DNA from: Planctomycetota bacterium
Lineage (GTDB): Bacteria; Planctomycetota; UBA1135
Assembly: GCA_024275135.1 (NCBI GenBank)
Contig: JAJRZS010000065.1
Coordinates: 1 to 57,799, forward strand
Direction of reading: 5' to 3'
Length of the DNA stretch: 57,799 nt
The notes under the pieces were generated by a model that was given only the letters and a program-made list of their open reading frames with translations, had not been told where the DNA came from and did no database searches. The translations under genes and the position numbers were made by a program. Below, piece after piece: positions 1-8,177 of this stretch. Numbering within the stretch: the stretch's first letter is position 1; every line of letters starts with the position of its first letter.

Positions 1-60
1 ATTGGGGCAAAACGGGGGGCGAAACTTCATGGTCTTTCTCAAGTCGCTAGGCAGCGACAT
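1..60 (-). CDS. 5' end of an unidentified gene running off the left edge
   Basis: An ATG at 60-58 opens a reading frame of 20 codons that leaves the window at base 1. It reads MSLPSDLRKTMKFRPPFCPN. It lies on the same strand as, and downstream of, the small membrane gene that ends at 142, so it could be the next gene of that run. TAGAAA at about 104-99 on the minus strand could be a -10 element. The fragment is too short to assign a family, and the start could instead be the ATG at 30. Confidence 0.35.
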   Translation of the reverse strand, partial: MSLPSDLRKTMKFRPPFCPN

Positions 61-141
61 GGAGAAGACGGAGAAGGTGTTGTTTCGTTACCCGCTTTCT
101 AGGATTCTTGCCCACCCAAGTGGGCCAGGTTCTAGGTGGGG

Positions 142-477
142 TCATTTCTTGCTTTTTTCTCGCAGATAATCCTCCAAACTACCTGGAAAAGACTCCAGAC
201 TATCAGCGTCGACGGTTGGTCTTGGGGCTGCGGATTTGGTGGCCTTGCCCGGGGCCGCAGAAAAGGTGGTAAAAATGCCGCGTGGCTGCCTAGAGGAGCC
301 GATGCCAAGGGCGCGTAGAAAAAGGAATAAAAGGCCCAAAACGACGGAAATCACCACCACCAACATCAGCAGACCGAGGAAGAATAAGGTGATGAAAAAC
401 CGCAAAACGCCTGCCAACAGGCCTTCGCCAGCAGGCGGAGAACCGGGGAATTGGGTGCGGAATTGAGACCAGGGCAT
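142..477 (-). CDS. small membrane protein of unknown function (111 aa)
   Basis: The protein is not recognised. The ATG at 477 is chosen because sequence further upstream in the same frame overlaps the divergent selenoprotein gene and does not look like protein. From that ATG the product has a short polar N-terminus, one or two very hydrophobic segments at about residues 22-54 rich in Leu, Val and Phe, and a basic then acidic polar tail ending in REKSKK. This suggests a membrane-anchored protein with a short soluble tail. A perfect stem-loop (110-125, GCCCAC/GTGGGC) follows its stop codon but lacks a U-run, so it is a poor intrinsic terminator. The function is unknown. Confidence 0.55.
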   Translation of the reverse strand: MPWSQFRTQFPGSPPAGEGLLAGVLRFFITLFFLGLLMLVVVISVVLGLLFLFLRALGIGSSRQPRGIFTTFSAAPGKATKSAAPRPTVDADSLESFPGSLEDYLREKSKK

Positions 478-517
478 GTTCCTAGGATAACTATGTCTAC
501 GGATGGAGCGTGGTTTT

Positions 518-525
518 GCTAGGAT
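518..525 (+). promoter_or_regulatory. candidate -10 element of the selenoprotein gene
   Basis: GCTAGGAT lies 10-17 nt before the ATG at 535. It resembles the GCTAGAAT element seen at other gene starts in this window. If real, transcription would start only a few bases before the ATG. No convincing -35 is visible. A second copy of CTAGGAT lies at 482-488. Confidence 0.35.
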
Positions 526-534
526 GATTCTCTG

Positions 535-1581
535 ATGAAACCTCTTTCCTTGCTGATGTTTTTTGCTTTGGCGTTTGGGCTGAATTCTGCAGATGCCGCC
601 CAAACCGGAGCTACCATGCCCGAATTTACCGGGGCCACATGGTTTAACTCGCCACCGCTTACACTGGAGGATTTGGATGGCCGGGCCGTTTTGGTCGAGG
701 TCTTCCGCACTTGGTGAGGCCCTTGTAAAGGCCAGGTTCCGCATCTGAACTCCTCTTGGGAGAAAGGAAATGCGAAAGGCCTGGTGGTCATCAGCGTGAC
801 TGATGAACCTTTGGAATTAGTGGAATCTTGGATTGCCGAGGTTGGAGCCACCCACCCGATTGTGGTCATGCCCGAGGGGCAGCTGGAGAAGGTGATTGGG
901 GTGGAATATTTTCCCACCAGTGCGGTTTTTTACGGCCGCGAAATGCAGTGGAAGGGGAGTGCTGGAGAAGCAGCTTCTCGGTTGGAGCCGGTGCAGAAAA
1001 TGGCAAGCAAGGAGCCGGTCTATCCGAAGAAACTTGCGAAGGTCATCAAATCGATGAAGAAGGGCATGCCGAGCAACGCCCTCCAGGATTTGCGCAAGAT
1101 TGCTGGCAAGTTGGAGGGACGCGATGCGTCTTGGGCGGCGCGTTTGGATGCATTCTTGGTGGAAAGTAGCGCGAAAGCTTTCGCCGCATCGGCAGCTGCG
1201 ATCGAAGCCGGCTATTGGGCGCGCGGGGTAGAACTGGCTCAACCCTACCTTGGCAAATCATCACCCTTTCCGCGTGCTGCTGAAACTCAGGCGCAGTTGG
1301 ACATGTTGAAATCCGAAGCTCTGTACAGCAAAGAGATGGCGGGTGGTGCTTTGTTTCAAAAGGCCCAAGATTTGGAAAAGGCCCAGGAGTACTTGGATGC
1401 GTTCAAAGTCTACAAGTCGATTCTGAAAAAGAGTGCCGGCTGCAAAATTGCAGAGCATGCACAAGAGGCAGCGCAGCGGCTTATCGAAGAAGGCAAGCCT
1501 GGCTTCAAACCAAGCTGCCCAAACTGCCGACGCAACAAAGGACGCGCCTGCAGCAAACACTTGGAGAAGGTGAAGCTGTAA
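535..1581 (+). CDS. secreted thioredoxin-fold selenoprotein (TlpA-like), UGA-encoded Sec61, with C-terminal helical repeat region
   Basis: Two segments in the same frame (535-714 and 718-1581) are separated only by a TGA at 715-717. The TGA falls exactly at the first Cys of a thioredoxin motif: W60-[UGA]61-G62-P63-C64. The fold continues on both sides. There is a signal peptide (residues 1-22, ending ADAA), a TlpA-like strand before the motif, and a cis-proline signature YFPTS (Pro127) about 65 residues after it. Residues from about 150 to 320 look like helical, TPR-like repeats. The C-terminus has four more Cys, including CPNC. Read through, the product is 348 residues. The likely role is thiol-disulfide exchange outside the cytoplasm. 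The alternative is a nonsense-mutated Cys codon, but the exact placement and the downstream hairpin favour selenocysteine. The gene converges on ettA, with a 9-nt gap. Confidence 0.8.
732..759 (+). promoter_or_regulatory. candidate bacterial SECIS stem-loop
   Basis: Directly after the in-frame UGA (715-717), GGTTC at 735-739 can pair with GAACT at 747-751 (one G.U). This closes a 7-nt loop, CGCATCT (740-746), with G at its second position. CCA 732-734 and TGG 757-759 can extend the stem across a 5-nt bulge. The loop begins 22 nt after the UGA, a spacing usual for SelB-dependent hairpins of this kind. A competing small hairpin (GGCC 718-721 with GGCC 730-733) is also possible. Pairing was done by eye. 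Confidence 0.5.
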
Positions 1582-1590
1582 AGCAGAATT

Positions 1591-3276
1591 CTACAAACTG
1601 AGTTTGCGGTATTTGCCGGCTTTCGACTCGGCACTTTTCCCCATGGCCTGCATGCGCTCGGCATACCACTCCGCATACTCCGTGTAGTTGCCGTAAAAGA
1701 ATTGCACTACGCCCTCGCCCTCAAAAGCCAGGATGTGGGTGCAGATGCGGTCGAGGAAGTAGCGATCGTGAGACACAATCAGCATGCAGCCTGCATAATG
1801 CTCAATGGCCTCTTCTAACACCCGGGTAGTGGATAAATCAAGGTCGTTGGTGGGTTCGTCCAGGATGATTAGGTTGCCGCCCACCCGCAACATTTTGGCC
1901 AATTGCACGCGGTTGCGCTGCCCACCCGATAAGGTGCCCACTTTTTGTTCTTGGTCGGCACCTTTGAAATTAAAGCGGGAGACATAGGCACGGGATTGAA
2001 TCTCGCCGCTGCCAAAGGGAAGAAATTCCAAGCCATCGGTGATTTCTTCAAACACTGTTTTGTCGTCACTAAGTTCGGCGCGCCGTTGGTCGACGAAACA
2101 GGCTTCGATGGTACTACCGAAAACCACTTTGCCACTATCGGGCTGTTCCTCGCCGATAATGATTTTCATGAGGGTAGTTTTGCCTGCACCGTTGGGGCCA
2201 ATTACACCGATGATGGCGCCAGGGGGCATTTCAAAACTCAAATCGCGAATGAGCACTTGCTCACCATAGGCTTTTTTTACATGCTCCAATTCAATAACTT
2301 TATTGCCAAGCCGCGGGCCTGAAGGGATGGCCAAGTCGATGGTTTCGGGGCGCAGGTTTTTCTCTTCGTCGGCCAATTGTTCATAACGCGCCAAACGCGC
2401 TTTGTTTTTGTTGCCGCGTGCCTTGGCGTTTTGCCGCACCCATTGCAATTCGGCATGCAAACGCTTCTTGCGTTTTTCTTGTTGACGCTCGCTCAATTCG
2501 AGCTCTTTTTCCTTGGCTTCGAGGTAGCTGGTGTAGTTGCCCTTATAAGGACGACATACGCCACGGTCGACCTCCAGCATCCACTCCACCACGTTGTCGA
2601 GAAAGTAGCGGTCGTGGGTAATGACAATGACTAATCCGGCATACTCGGCGAGATGATGTTCCAACCAAGCCGTGGTGGCGGCATCCAAGTGGTTGGTGGG
2701 CTCATCGAGAAGAAGAATATCGGGGGTTTCAATCAGCGTTTTGCAAAGAGCGACCCGTCTGGCTTCGCCCCCAGACAACACCCCGCATTTGCGCTCCATG
2801 GGAGGTAAATCGAGAGCGGCTGCCGCCTTTTCTAAGAGCCGGTCGACTTCCCACATATTGTTGGCGTCAATCTCCGCTTGCAGGTGGTCGAATTCTTCAG
2901 AAAGTTTTTCCAGTTCCTCACCAGTAGCATCGCCCATGAGCATGCAAATCTCGTTATAGCGGTCAGTGATGGCGTGAATATGGCTAACCGATTCGTCGAG
3001 AGCTTCTTTCACCGTTTGCTCGGGATTCAGGCTGGGTTCTTGCGACACATAGCCAATGCTGCGCCCCGACATTTGAATACGGCGGCCTTCAAAATCGGAA
3101 TCAGCGCCAGCAAGGATGCGCATCAAAGTGGATTTGCCCGAACCATTGGCCCCAATCACACCAATCTTGGCGCCGGCAAAGAAGGACAAGGTGACATCTT
3201 TGAGAACCTGGGTACGGTCGTAGAACTTGTTGAGCCCGATGACCTGGAGCGCGTATTCGTTGGGGTTTTCCGCCAT
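1591..3276 (-). CDS. ettA: energy-dependent translational throttle protein EttA (ABC-F ATPase)
   Basis: This is an ABC-F protein with two ATPase halves and no membrane segments. In this family EttA binds the ribosomal E site and couples translation to ATP/ADP level. The first Walker A is GANGSGKST, with signature LSGGEARRVALC and Walker B ILLLDEPTNHLD. The linker (Y-loop/P-site tip, rich in KEKELELSERQQEKR) precedes the second Walker A GPNGAGKTT, LSGGQRNRVQL and IILDEPTNDLD. The length of 561 aa matches EttA. The ATG at 3276 is preferred over the GTG at 3288, because a probable -10 element (3287-3296) overlaps the GTG. ykgJ-like lies 26 nt upstream on the same strand. Confidence 0.93.
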   Translation of the reverse strand: MAENPNEYALQVIGLNKFYDRTQVLKDVTLSFFAGAKIGVIGANGSGKSTLMRILAGADSDFEGRRIQMSGRSIGYVSQEPSLNPEQTVKEALDESVSHIHAITDRYNEICMLMGDATGEELEKLSEEFDHLQAEIDANNMWEVDRLLEKAAAALDLPPMERKCGVLSGGEARRVALCKTLIETPDILLLDEPTNHLDAATTAWLEHHLAEYAGLVIVITHDRYFLDNVVEWMLEVDRGVCRPYKGNYTSYLEAKEKELELSERQQEKRKKRLHAELQWVRQNAKARGNKNKARLARYEQLADEEKNLRPETIDLAIPSGPRLGNKVIELEHVKKAYGEQVLIRDLSFEMPPGAIIGVIGPNGAGKTTLMKIIIGEEQPDSGKVVFGSTIEACFVDQRRAELSDDKTVFEEITDGLEFLPFGSGEIQSRAYVSRFNFKGADQEQKVGTLSGGQRNRVQLAKMLRVGGNLIILDEPTNDLDLSTTRVLEEAIEHYAGCMLIVSHDRYFLDRICTHILAFEGEGVVQFFYGNYTEYAEWYAERMQAMGKSAESKAGKYRKLSL

Positions 3277-3286
3277 GGCTGACCAC

Positions 3287-3296
3287 ACATTCTAGC
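3287..3296 (-). promoter_or_regulatory. candidate -10 element of ettA (GCTAGAATGT)
   Basis: On the minus strand the sequence is GCTAGAATGT, identical to elements at 43505-43514 and 48912-48921. TAGAAT occupies 3294-3289, 12 nt before the ettA ATG at 3276. This would give a very short leader. No Shine-Dalgarno sequence is visible between them. Confidence 0.45.
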
Positions 3297-3302
3297 TTGG
3301 GA

Positions 3303-3734
3303 TTAAGGATTGCGTAGGGCTTCCTCCGTTTCCTCCATCTGCCGCTGAATTTCCGCAGCATCGACCACGGGCTCACGGGCTTGGCTGCCTGGACAAAAGT
3401 CGAGGACTTGTTGCTGATAGGCGGTTTTTGTTTCCAGCAGCTCTTGCCAAAAGGGCCAAGTTCGACATTGCACTGGTTTGGCTTCATGGACGCTGCAGGT
3501 GGCGCCATGCAAAAATACACAATGGCCATCACGAAAGCGCAGAAGGCGGTGACCATCCTCTTGTTGACGGGTAAAGCGACGGTTGAAAGTCGCTAAATCG
3601 ATCTGCAAATAGTCGGCTAGAGCGCGCCGTTCGGCATAATTCACATACACATGGGCTACATCGCCGCGAGCATGACAACACTTCCCGCACTGGGTGCAGG
3701 CAAAGGGGAGACCGTCCTTCCACCAAACTTCCAT
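3303..3734 (-). CDS. YkgJ-family cysteine cluster protein
   Basis: The 143-aa product has the Cys pattern of the YkgJ/CxxCxxCC family (putative zinc- or iron-chelating). CTQCGKCC is near residue 13, GHCVFL and TCSVHEAKPVQCRTWPF follow, and a single late Cys is in FCPG. The family is widespread and its biochemical function is not settled. The gene sits 26 nt upstream of ettA on the same strand and is divergent from the sigma54 activator, with only a 23-nt gap, so their promoters must overlap. Confidence 0.8.
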   Translation of the reverse strand: MEVWWKDGLPFACTQCGKCCHARGDVAHVYVNYAERRALADYLQIDLATFNRRFTRQQEDGHRLLRFRDGHCVFLHGATCSVHEAKPVQCRTWPFWQELLETKTAYQQQVLDFCPGSQAREPVVDAAEIQRQMEETEEALRNP

Positions 3735-3757
3735 ATGGGAAGGGTATCCTTTAGCCC

Positions 3758-5674
3758 ATGAGGAATCCTCTCGAGATTCATCTAGAACGGGATCAAATCC
3801 AGCAGGTGGTGAGCTTGGATGGCGACACTATCACTTTGGGCCGTGGTCTGGATTGCGAAATCCGCCTGGACGACCCCCTTGCGTCCCGCCACCATTGCCG
3901 CTTAGAACGCCTTGGCAAGGATGTTTTTTTGGTGGATTTGGGCTCGCGCAATGGCACCTGGCTGGGCAATGAGAAGGTGGACCGCGTGGTGATTACCGCC
4001 TCGGATGTAGTGAGGATTGGCAGTACCACCTTCCGTATCGCCGGCGGCTTGGCGGACCGCCTGGCATCAATGGAATCTACTCAAACCCAGGAGATTCCTC
4101 GTGAGCAAGATCTTCTTCATACCTTGTTGGCGGTTGGGCGCACCTTGGATCAAGAAGAGCGGATGGAGCGCAGTGCGGCACTGTTGGTGGACGCGGCCAT
4201 TACGCTTACTCGCGCCGAACGCGGCTTTCTGTTCCTGCTCGAAGATGGACGTACCAGTTTGGCTTTGGCCCGCAACTTTGCCCGTGAGCCGGTGCCCACC
4301 CCGGAAGCTAAATTTTCGCGCACTTTATTGGAAAAGGCATTGAAATCGAAGAAACCTGTCTTGGTTCAAGATGCCGCTACCGACGGCGAGTTTGCCGGAG
4401 TTGAAAGTATTTCCGATTTAGGTTTGCGTTCGGTGCTGGCGGTGCCGTTGCGCTATCGCAGTTCCGTGCTGGGGCTATTGGCGGTCGACCATCGCCTGAC
4501 CGCTGCCGCTTTTCATGACCGGGAAGCCAACTTGCTGGGTGGATTGGCGGGCATGGCGGCGGTGTATTTGGGGGCTAGCCAAGAGCGCAATCAGGTGCGG
4601 AAGCTGAAGAGGAAAAATGCGCGCCTGCAACGGCAGCTGGGCAAGCGCGTGAGTACGGAGGTGCGAGGTCCCATGGAAACCACCACGGGAGCTGGTTTTG
4701 CTGGATTGGTCGGCACGTCTCCGGCGATGCAAAAGCTATACGGGGAAATGGAACGCATATTGGAAAGCCATGCCTCGGTGGTCATTGAAGGCGAGAGTGG
4801 TACCGGGAAAGAGCTGGTGGCTCGAGCTTTGCATTTTCATAGTCATTGGGCCGACAAACCGTTTGTCGTCGAAAACTGCGGCGCTCTCCCCGACACTCTC
4901 CTTGAGTCGGAGTTGTTTGGCCATGTTAAGGGTGCCTTTACCGGTGCCAACCGGGACCGCAAGGGCCGCTTTGAAGAAGCCGATGGAGGAACGATGTTCC
5001 TTGATGAAGTTGGCGAGATGTCGTCGGCGATGCAGTCTCGTTTATTGCGCGTGTTGCAAGAGGGGGAAATCCGTCCGGTGGGTAGCAATGAAATCAAGCG
5101 TGTGGAGGTGCGCGTGATTGCAGCCACGAATGTAGATTTGGCTGCCAAAGTGAAAGAAGGCAGCTTTCGCGAGGATTTGTTTTATCGGCTCAAAGTGATT
5201 GGTTTGCGCTTGCCGCCTTTGCGCGAGCGCCGCGAGGATGTGGTGCTTTTGGCGGATCATTTTTTGGCTTTGGAAGCCGCCGAGGTGGGCAAGGAGCCGC
5301 GCACTTTAAGCGCCGAGGCAAAACATGCCTTGGAGGCCTACGATTGGCCGGGGAATGTGCGCGAGTTGCGCAATGAAATGCGTCGCCTCACTTTATTGGG
5401 AGAGCATGAGGTTGTGCGCTCGGAGTTGTCGCCTACGATTCAGGAATTTGAGCAGGCAGAAACCGGCGATCCAGGGCCGAGTCATCCCTTGCCTGAGCGT
5501 GTGCGCGCTTTGGAGATCCGGGCAATTTTAGATGCCTTAGAAAAAGAACCTGGTAACCGTTCGCGTGCGGCAAAACTATTGGGTATTACCCGTTTCGCCT
5601 TGTTGCGAAAAATTGAAAAATATGGGCTGCTCCATCAGGAGGAACCGATGAAGAAGGAGGAAACTTCTGACTGA
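3758..5674 (+). CDS. sigma54-dependent transcriptional activator with FHA and GAF sensor domains
   Basis: The 638-aa product has four parts in order. An N-terminal FHA domain (about 25-95; GRGLDCEIRLDDPLASRHH, then GSRNGTWLG) binds phosphothreonine peptides in this family. A GAF domain follows (about 125-272), then a basic coiled-coil linker. The AAA+ sigma54-interacting domain has Walker A GESGTGKE at 345-352, the sigma54-contacting GAFTGA at 392-397 and Walker B GTMFLDEV at 411-418. A Fis-type HTH ends the protein (about 590-630). All residues needed for ATP-driven open-complex formation appear present. It is followed after 10 nt by a Ser/Thr kinase. The pair looks like a phospho-relay in which kinase-generated pThr is read by the FHA domain. 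A candidate target promoter lies at 56678-56693 in this window. The pairing and target are inference. Confidence 0.93.
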   Translation: MRNPLEIHLERDQIQQVVSLDGDTITLGRGLDCEIRLDDPLASRHHCRLERLGKDVFLVDLGSRNGTWLGNEKVDRVVITASDVVRIGSTTFRIAGGLADRLASMESTQTQEIPREQDLLHTLLAVGRTLDQEERMERSAALLVDAAITLTRAERGFLFLLEDGRTSLALARNFAREPVPTPEAKFSRTLLEKALKSKKPVLVQDAATDGEFAGVESISDLGLRSVLAVPLRYRSSVLGLLAVDHRLTAAAFHDREANLLGGLAGMAAVYLGASQERNQVRKLKRKNARLQRQLGKRVSTEVRGPMETTTGAGFAGLVGTSPAMQKLYGEMERILESHASVVIEGESGTGKELVARALHFHSHWADKPFVVENCGALPDTLLESELFGHVKGAFTGANRDRKGRFEEADGGTMFLDEVGEMSSAMQSRLLRVLQEGEIRPVGSNEIKRVEVRVIAATNVDLAAKVKEGSFREDLFYRLKVIGLRLPPLRERREDVVLLADHFLALEAAEVGKEPRTLSAEAKHALEAYDWPGNVRELRNEMRRLTLLGEHEVVRSELSPTIQEFEQAETGDPGPSHPLPERVRALEIRAILDALEKEPGNRSRAAKLLGITRFALLRKIEKYGLLHQEEPMKKEETSD

Positions 5675-5684
5675 AGCCAAGTTT

Positions 5685-8177
5685 ATGACGCCACCGGGGT
5701 TGCGGTTTGTGCGCCACCTTGGAGAATCCCCACTAAGTTTGGTGGCCTTGGTGGAAGATGAGCAGGGCCAGCTTTTTGCGCTTAAGGTTCTACGGCCCAG
5801 CGTGGCCAAGGATAAGCGCATCCTGCAGCGCTGGCAGCGGGAAGGCAAGCTGCTGCAGGAATTCAATCACCCCAACCTGGTTCATGGTTATCAAAGCTTC
5901 GACCTCGACGGGCGTCCTGCTATGTTATTGGAATACATTGAGGGTTCTTCCTTGCGTGAGTTGTTGCAGGAAGGTCCTTTGGGCTGGGAACAAGCTGCCC
6001 GCTATGGCATTCAAATCGCGCGCGCTTTGCATTATTTGCATCGGCATGGGGCCATTCACCGGGATGTCAAACCCCATAACGTTTTGGTGGGACCGAATCG
6101 TGGGGCCGTGTTGGCGGATTTGGGTTTGGTGCGCAGCGAAGAAGACCCAACGCTCACTCGCCAGGGAGCGGCCTTGGGTTCCCCGGCCTATATGAGCCCG
6201 GAGCAAGCACGCGATCCTTCCGAAGTTGATGCACAGGCCGATATTTATTCCTTGGGTGCGACGCTGTTTCATGCCGTAGCCGGGCATCCTCCCTTCTTAG
6301 GCAAAGGCGTGGGGGAAGTTATTCACCGGGTTTTGCATGAACAACCGGAAGAACCCCCCGAGAGTGTGCCGCCTGCTTTGCGTCGCGTTTTGCATTGCGC
6401 AATGGAGAAAGATCCCGAGCGCCGTTATGGGCGCGTGCGCGATTTGGGCAGTGATTTGGGCCGGGTGTTGTTGGGTTACCCGCCACGACTGTTCACTCGC
6501 CACCGCCGCCGACGCCTTAAGCAAGGACTTGTTGTTTGCCTGGTAGTTGCCAGCCTTGCTGGTGGATTCTGGTGGGGCTGGCCAGAAAAGATGGCGCCAA
6601 AAGTGGAAGAGTTTGCATCGGATTTGCCAGTGGTGGCCTCTGCGGCGGAACCCGAAAACCCTCAGGCAAGCAAGCCAGCCCCGCCAGCCCCGCAAACCGT
6701 CGAAACCGACACATACTTCCAGGCTTGGGCGCAACCCTACCATTCCCGCTTTCGCTTGGCCCTAGAGCAGGGGCGCTTACGTGATGCACGGAGCCTTTGT
6801 CGTAGTGTTGGACAGAGCAAGGTGCCCAAGGACGCGCCGTTGGGTTTCTTGGAATTGCGGCAGCAGTGGTTGGAACAAGCGGAATCCGAAGTGGCTGCTG
6901 CCGCCGAACGTACTGCCGGACAATCCCTCGATTTTTTAGAAGAACAAGTGGCCATGGCCAAGGAGGCGGTCGCGCGCGGGGAGTTTCACGGCGATGCCTG
7001 GGTTGAGCAGGTGCAGAGTTTATGGCGTCGTGCCGGCTTGCATGTGGAGGATTTACCCTTGCATCCTGGTGGTTTGGATCCGCTGGCGCGCTTGCAGATG
7101 GCGCAAGTGGTTTTGCAGCAAGAAGCTGAACAGGCGCAACTGCGCCAGGCCTTGCGTGCGGTGGATGTAGTGCGTTCGAATGCGGAACAGCTGCTGCGGG
7201 CTGGCTCTTTCGCTCAGGCGCGGGCGCGCTGGGAGCGCATGGACCCGGTAGTTTTCCTACATAGCTTTGCCGCTCGCACTGAGTTGGCGCGTATGGAGCA
7301 ACTCCTGGCTTTGGAATCCGGCTTGAAGGAGCGCTTGCAACAAGAGCTTGGTCAGAAAGTGTCGCTGCAATTGTTGGGGGGAGCGCGTTTGTCAGGAACG
7401 CTAGTAAAAGCTTCCGCTGACGGCTTTGCAATTGATTACTTGGGGCAAGCCCAAGTCCCCGTTTTGCTATTGAAGCTGGAGCCGAGTTTTGTCGTGCCGT
7501 GGGTCCTGGGCAAAGAGAACCTTGGCTTAGAGGCGCAGCTGTGGTGGTGTCAGGGCAAGCTGGAGCAGGCTCTGGCTTTGCTAGGCAAAGTCGATTCCAT
7601 GGCGGAGGAGGTGCGTTTCTATTGGCGTCAGCGTTGGCAGCAAGAATTGCTTGCCGTAAGGGAGAATGAAGATATGCCTAGCGCAAGCTCGGCACCGAAT
7701 TTAAGCGCGCAGCAAGAACTTATGGCCATATTGCAAGACCAGGTTCCCCAAGCCCAATGCCGCATTCAAGGTGAGCAAGTTTGGATGGAGCTGGGGCCTT
7801 TTGTGGTTGCTGGAGCTTGGGATTTGGATCTCAGTGCCGAATTGCGCGGTTGGGAATTCGTGGGTTGGTCGCTTTCTTGGCATTTGGATTTGAACCATCC
7901 TGTGCCGAAAAGCATGCGCTGGCTCGACAACATCCTTTTTCAAAGTCATGGCTCTGGACCGGCGCAAATCATTGTGCGTGGAAAATCGTTCCCAGGTTAT
8001 GGCATGGTCCGTGGCTTGGGGTCGCAAACTTTGGACTGGGATGGCGAACAGTTGCGACTGGACGACCTGCCTTTATGTCGTTGGCAACCAGCGGTGGGCA
8101 AGGCTACCAAATTCCGCTTGCTCTGTGCCGATGGTCTTGCCGTCGACTCTCTAATTCTCCACTGGCGACCGCGTTAA
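5685..8177 (+). CDS. membrane-anchored Ser/Thr protein kinase (Hanks type)
   Basis: The 830-aa product starts with a kinase domain at residues 1-270. It has Lys34 in FALKVL, catalytic HRDVKPHN with Asp127, DLG at 145-147 in place of DFG, and the APE-like SPAYMSPEQA. The glycine-rich loop is degenerate (HLGESPLS), lacking the usual GxGxxG. A single membrane segment at about 281-299 follows an arginine-rich stop. The remaining ~530 residues lie outside and begin with a Pro/Ala-rich linker followed by long helical, coiled-coil-like stretches. The C-terminal ~130 residues look beta-rich and are not recognised. It sits directly after the FHA-sigma54 activator, which suggests that activator is a substrate. 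The last 27 nt overlap the convergent MFS gene. Confidence 0.9.
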   Translation: MTPPGLRFVRHLGESPLSLVALVEDEQGQLFALKVLRPSVAKDKRILQRWQREGKLLQEFNHPNLVHGYQSFDLDGRPAMLLEYIEGSSLRELLQEGPLGWEQAARYGIQIARALHYLHRHGAIHRDVKPHNVLVGPNRGAVLADLGLVRSEEDPTLTRQGAALGSPAYMSPEQARDPSEVDAQADIYSLGATLFHAVAGHPPFLGKGVGEVIHRVLHEQPEEPPESVPPALRRVLHCAMEKDPERRYGRVRDLGSDLGRVLLGYPPRLFTRHRRRRLKQGLVVCLVVASLAGGFWWGWPEKMAPKVEEFASDLPVVASAAEPENPQASKPAPPAPQTVETDTYFQAWAQPYHSRFRLALEQGRLRDARSLCRSVGQSKVPKDAPLGFLELRQQWLEQAESEVAAAAERTAGQSLDFLEEQVAMAKEAVARGEFHGDAWVEQVQSLWRRAGLHVEDLPLHPGGLDPLARLQMAQVVLQQEAEQAQLRQALRAVDVVRSNAEQLLRAGSFAQARARWERMDPVVFLHSFAARTELARMEQLLALESGLKERLQQELGQKVSLQLLGGARLSGTLVKASADGFAIDYLGQAQVPVLLLKLEPSFVVPWVLGKENLGLEAQLWWCQGKLEQALALLGKVDSMAEEVRFYWRQRWQQELLAVRENEDMPSASSAPNLSAQQELMAILQDQVPQAQCRIQGEQVWMELGPFVVAGAWDLDLSAELRGWEFVGWSLSWHLDLNHPVPKSMRWLDNILFQSHGSGPAQIIVRGKSFPGYGMVRGLGSQTLDWDGEQLRLDDLPLCRWQPAVGKATKFRLLCADGLAVDSLILHWRPR

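Noticed and set aside
110..125. Intrinsic terminator after the first small membrane gene
   Set aside because: The stem-loop is perfect, but no U-run follows on either strand.
715..717. UGA reassigned as a sense codon genome-wide
   Set aside because: TGA ends many intact genes here, for example dnaB (16831), lpxC-fabZ (21212), the sigma54 activator (5674) and glcD.
718..733. GGCC/GGCC hairpin just after the UGA as the SECIS
   Set aside because: Its loop is too close to the UGA for typical SelB-dependent elements; the hairpin at 732-759 fits spacing and loop better.
6517..7431. 304-codon antisense ORF over the kinase gene
   Set aside because: It is a low-complexity Pro/Ala/Arg-rich translation opposite a well-supported gene and has no plausible start context.
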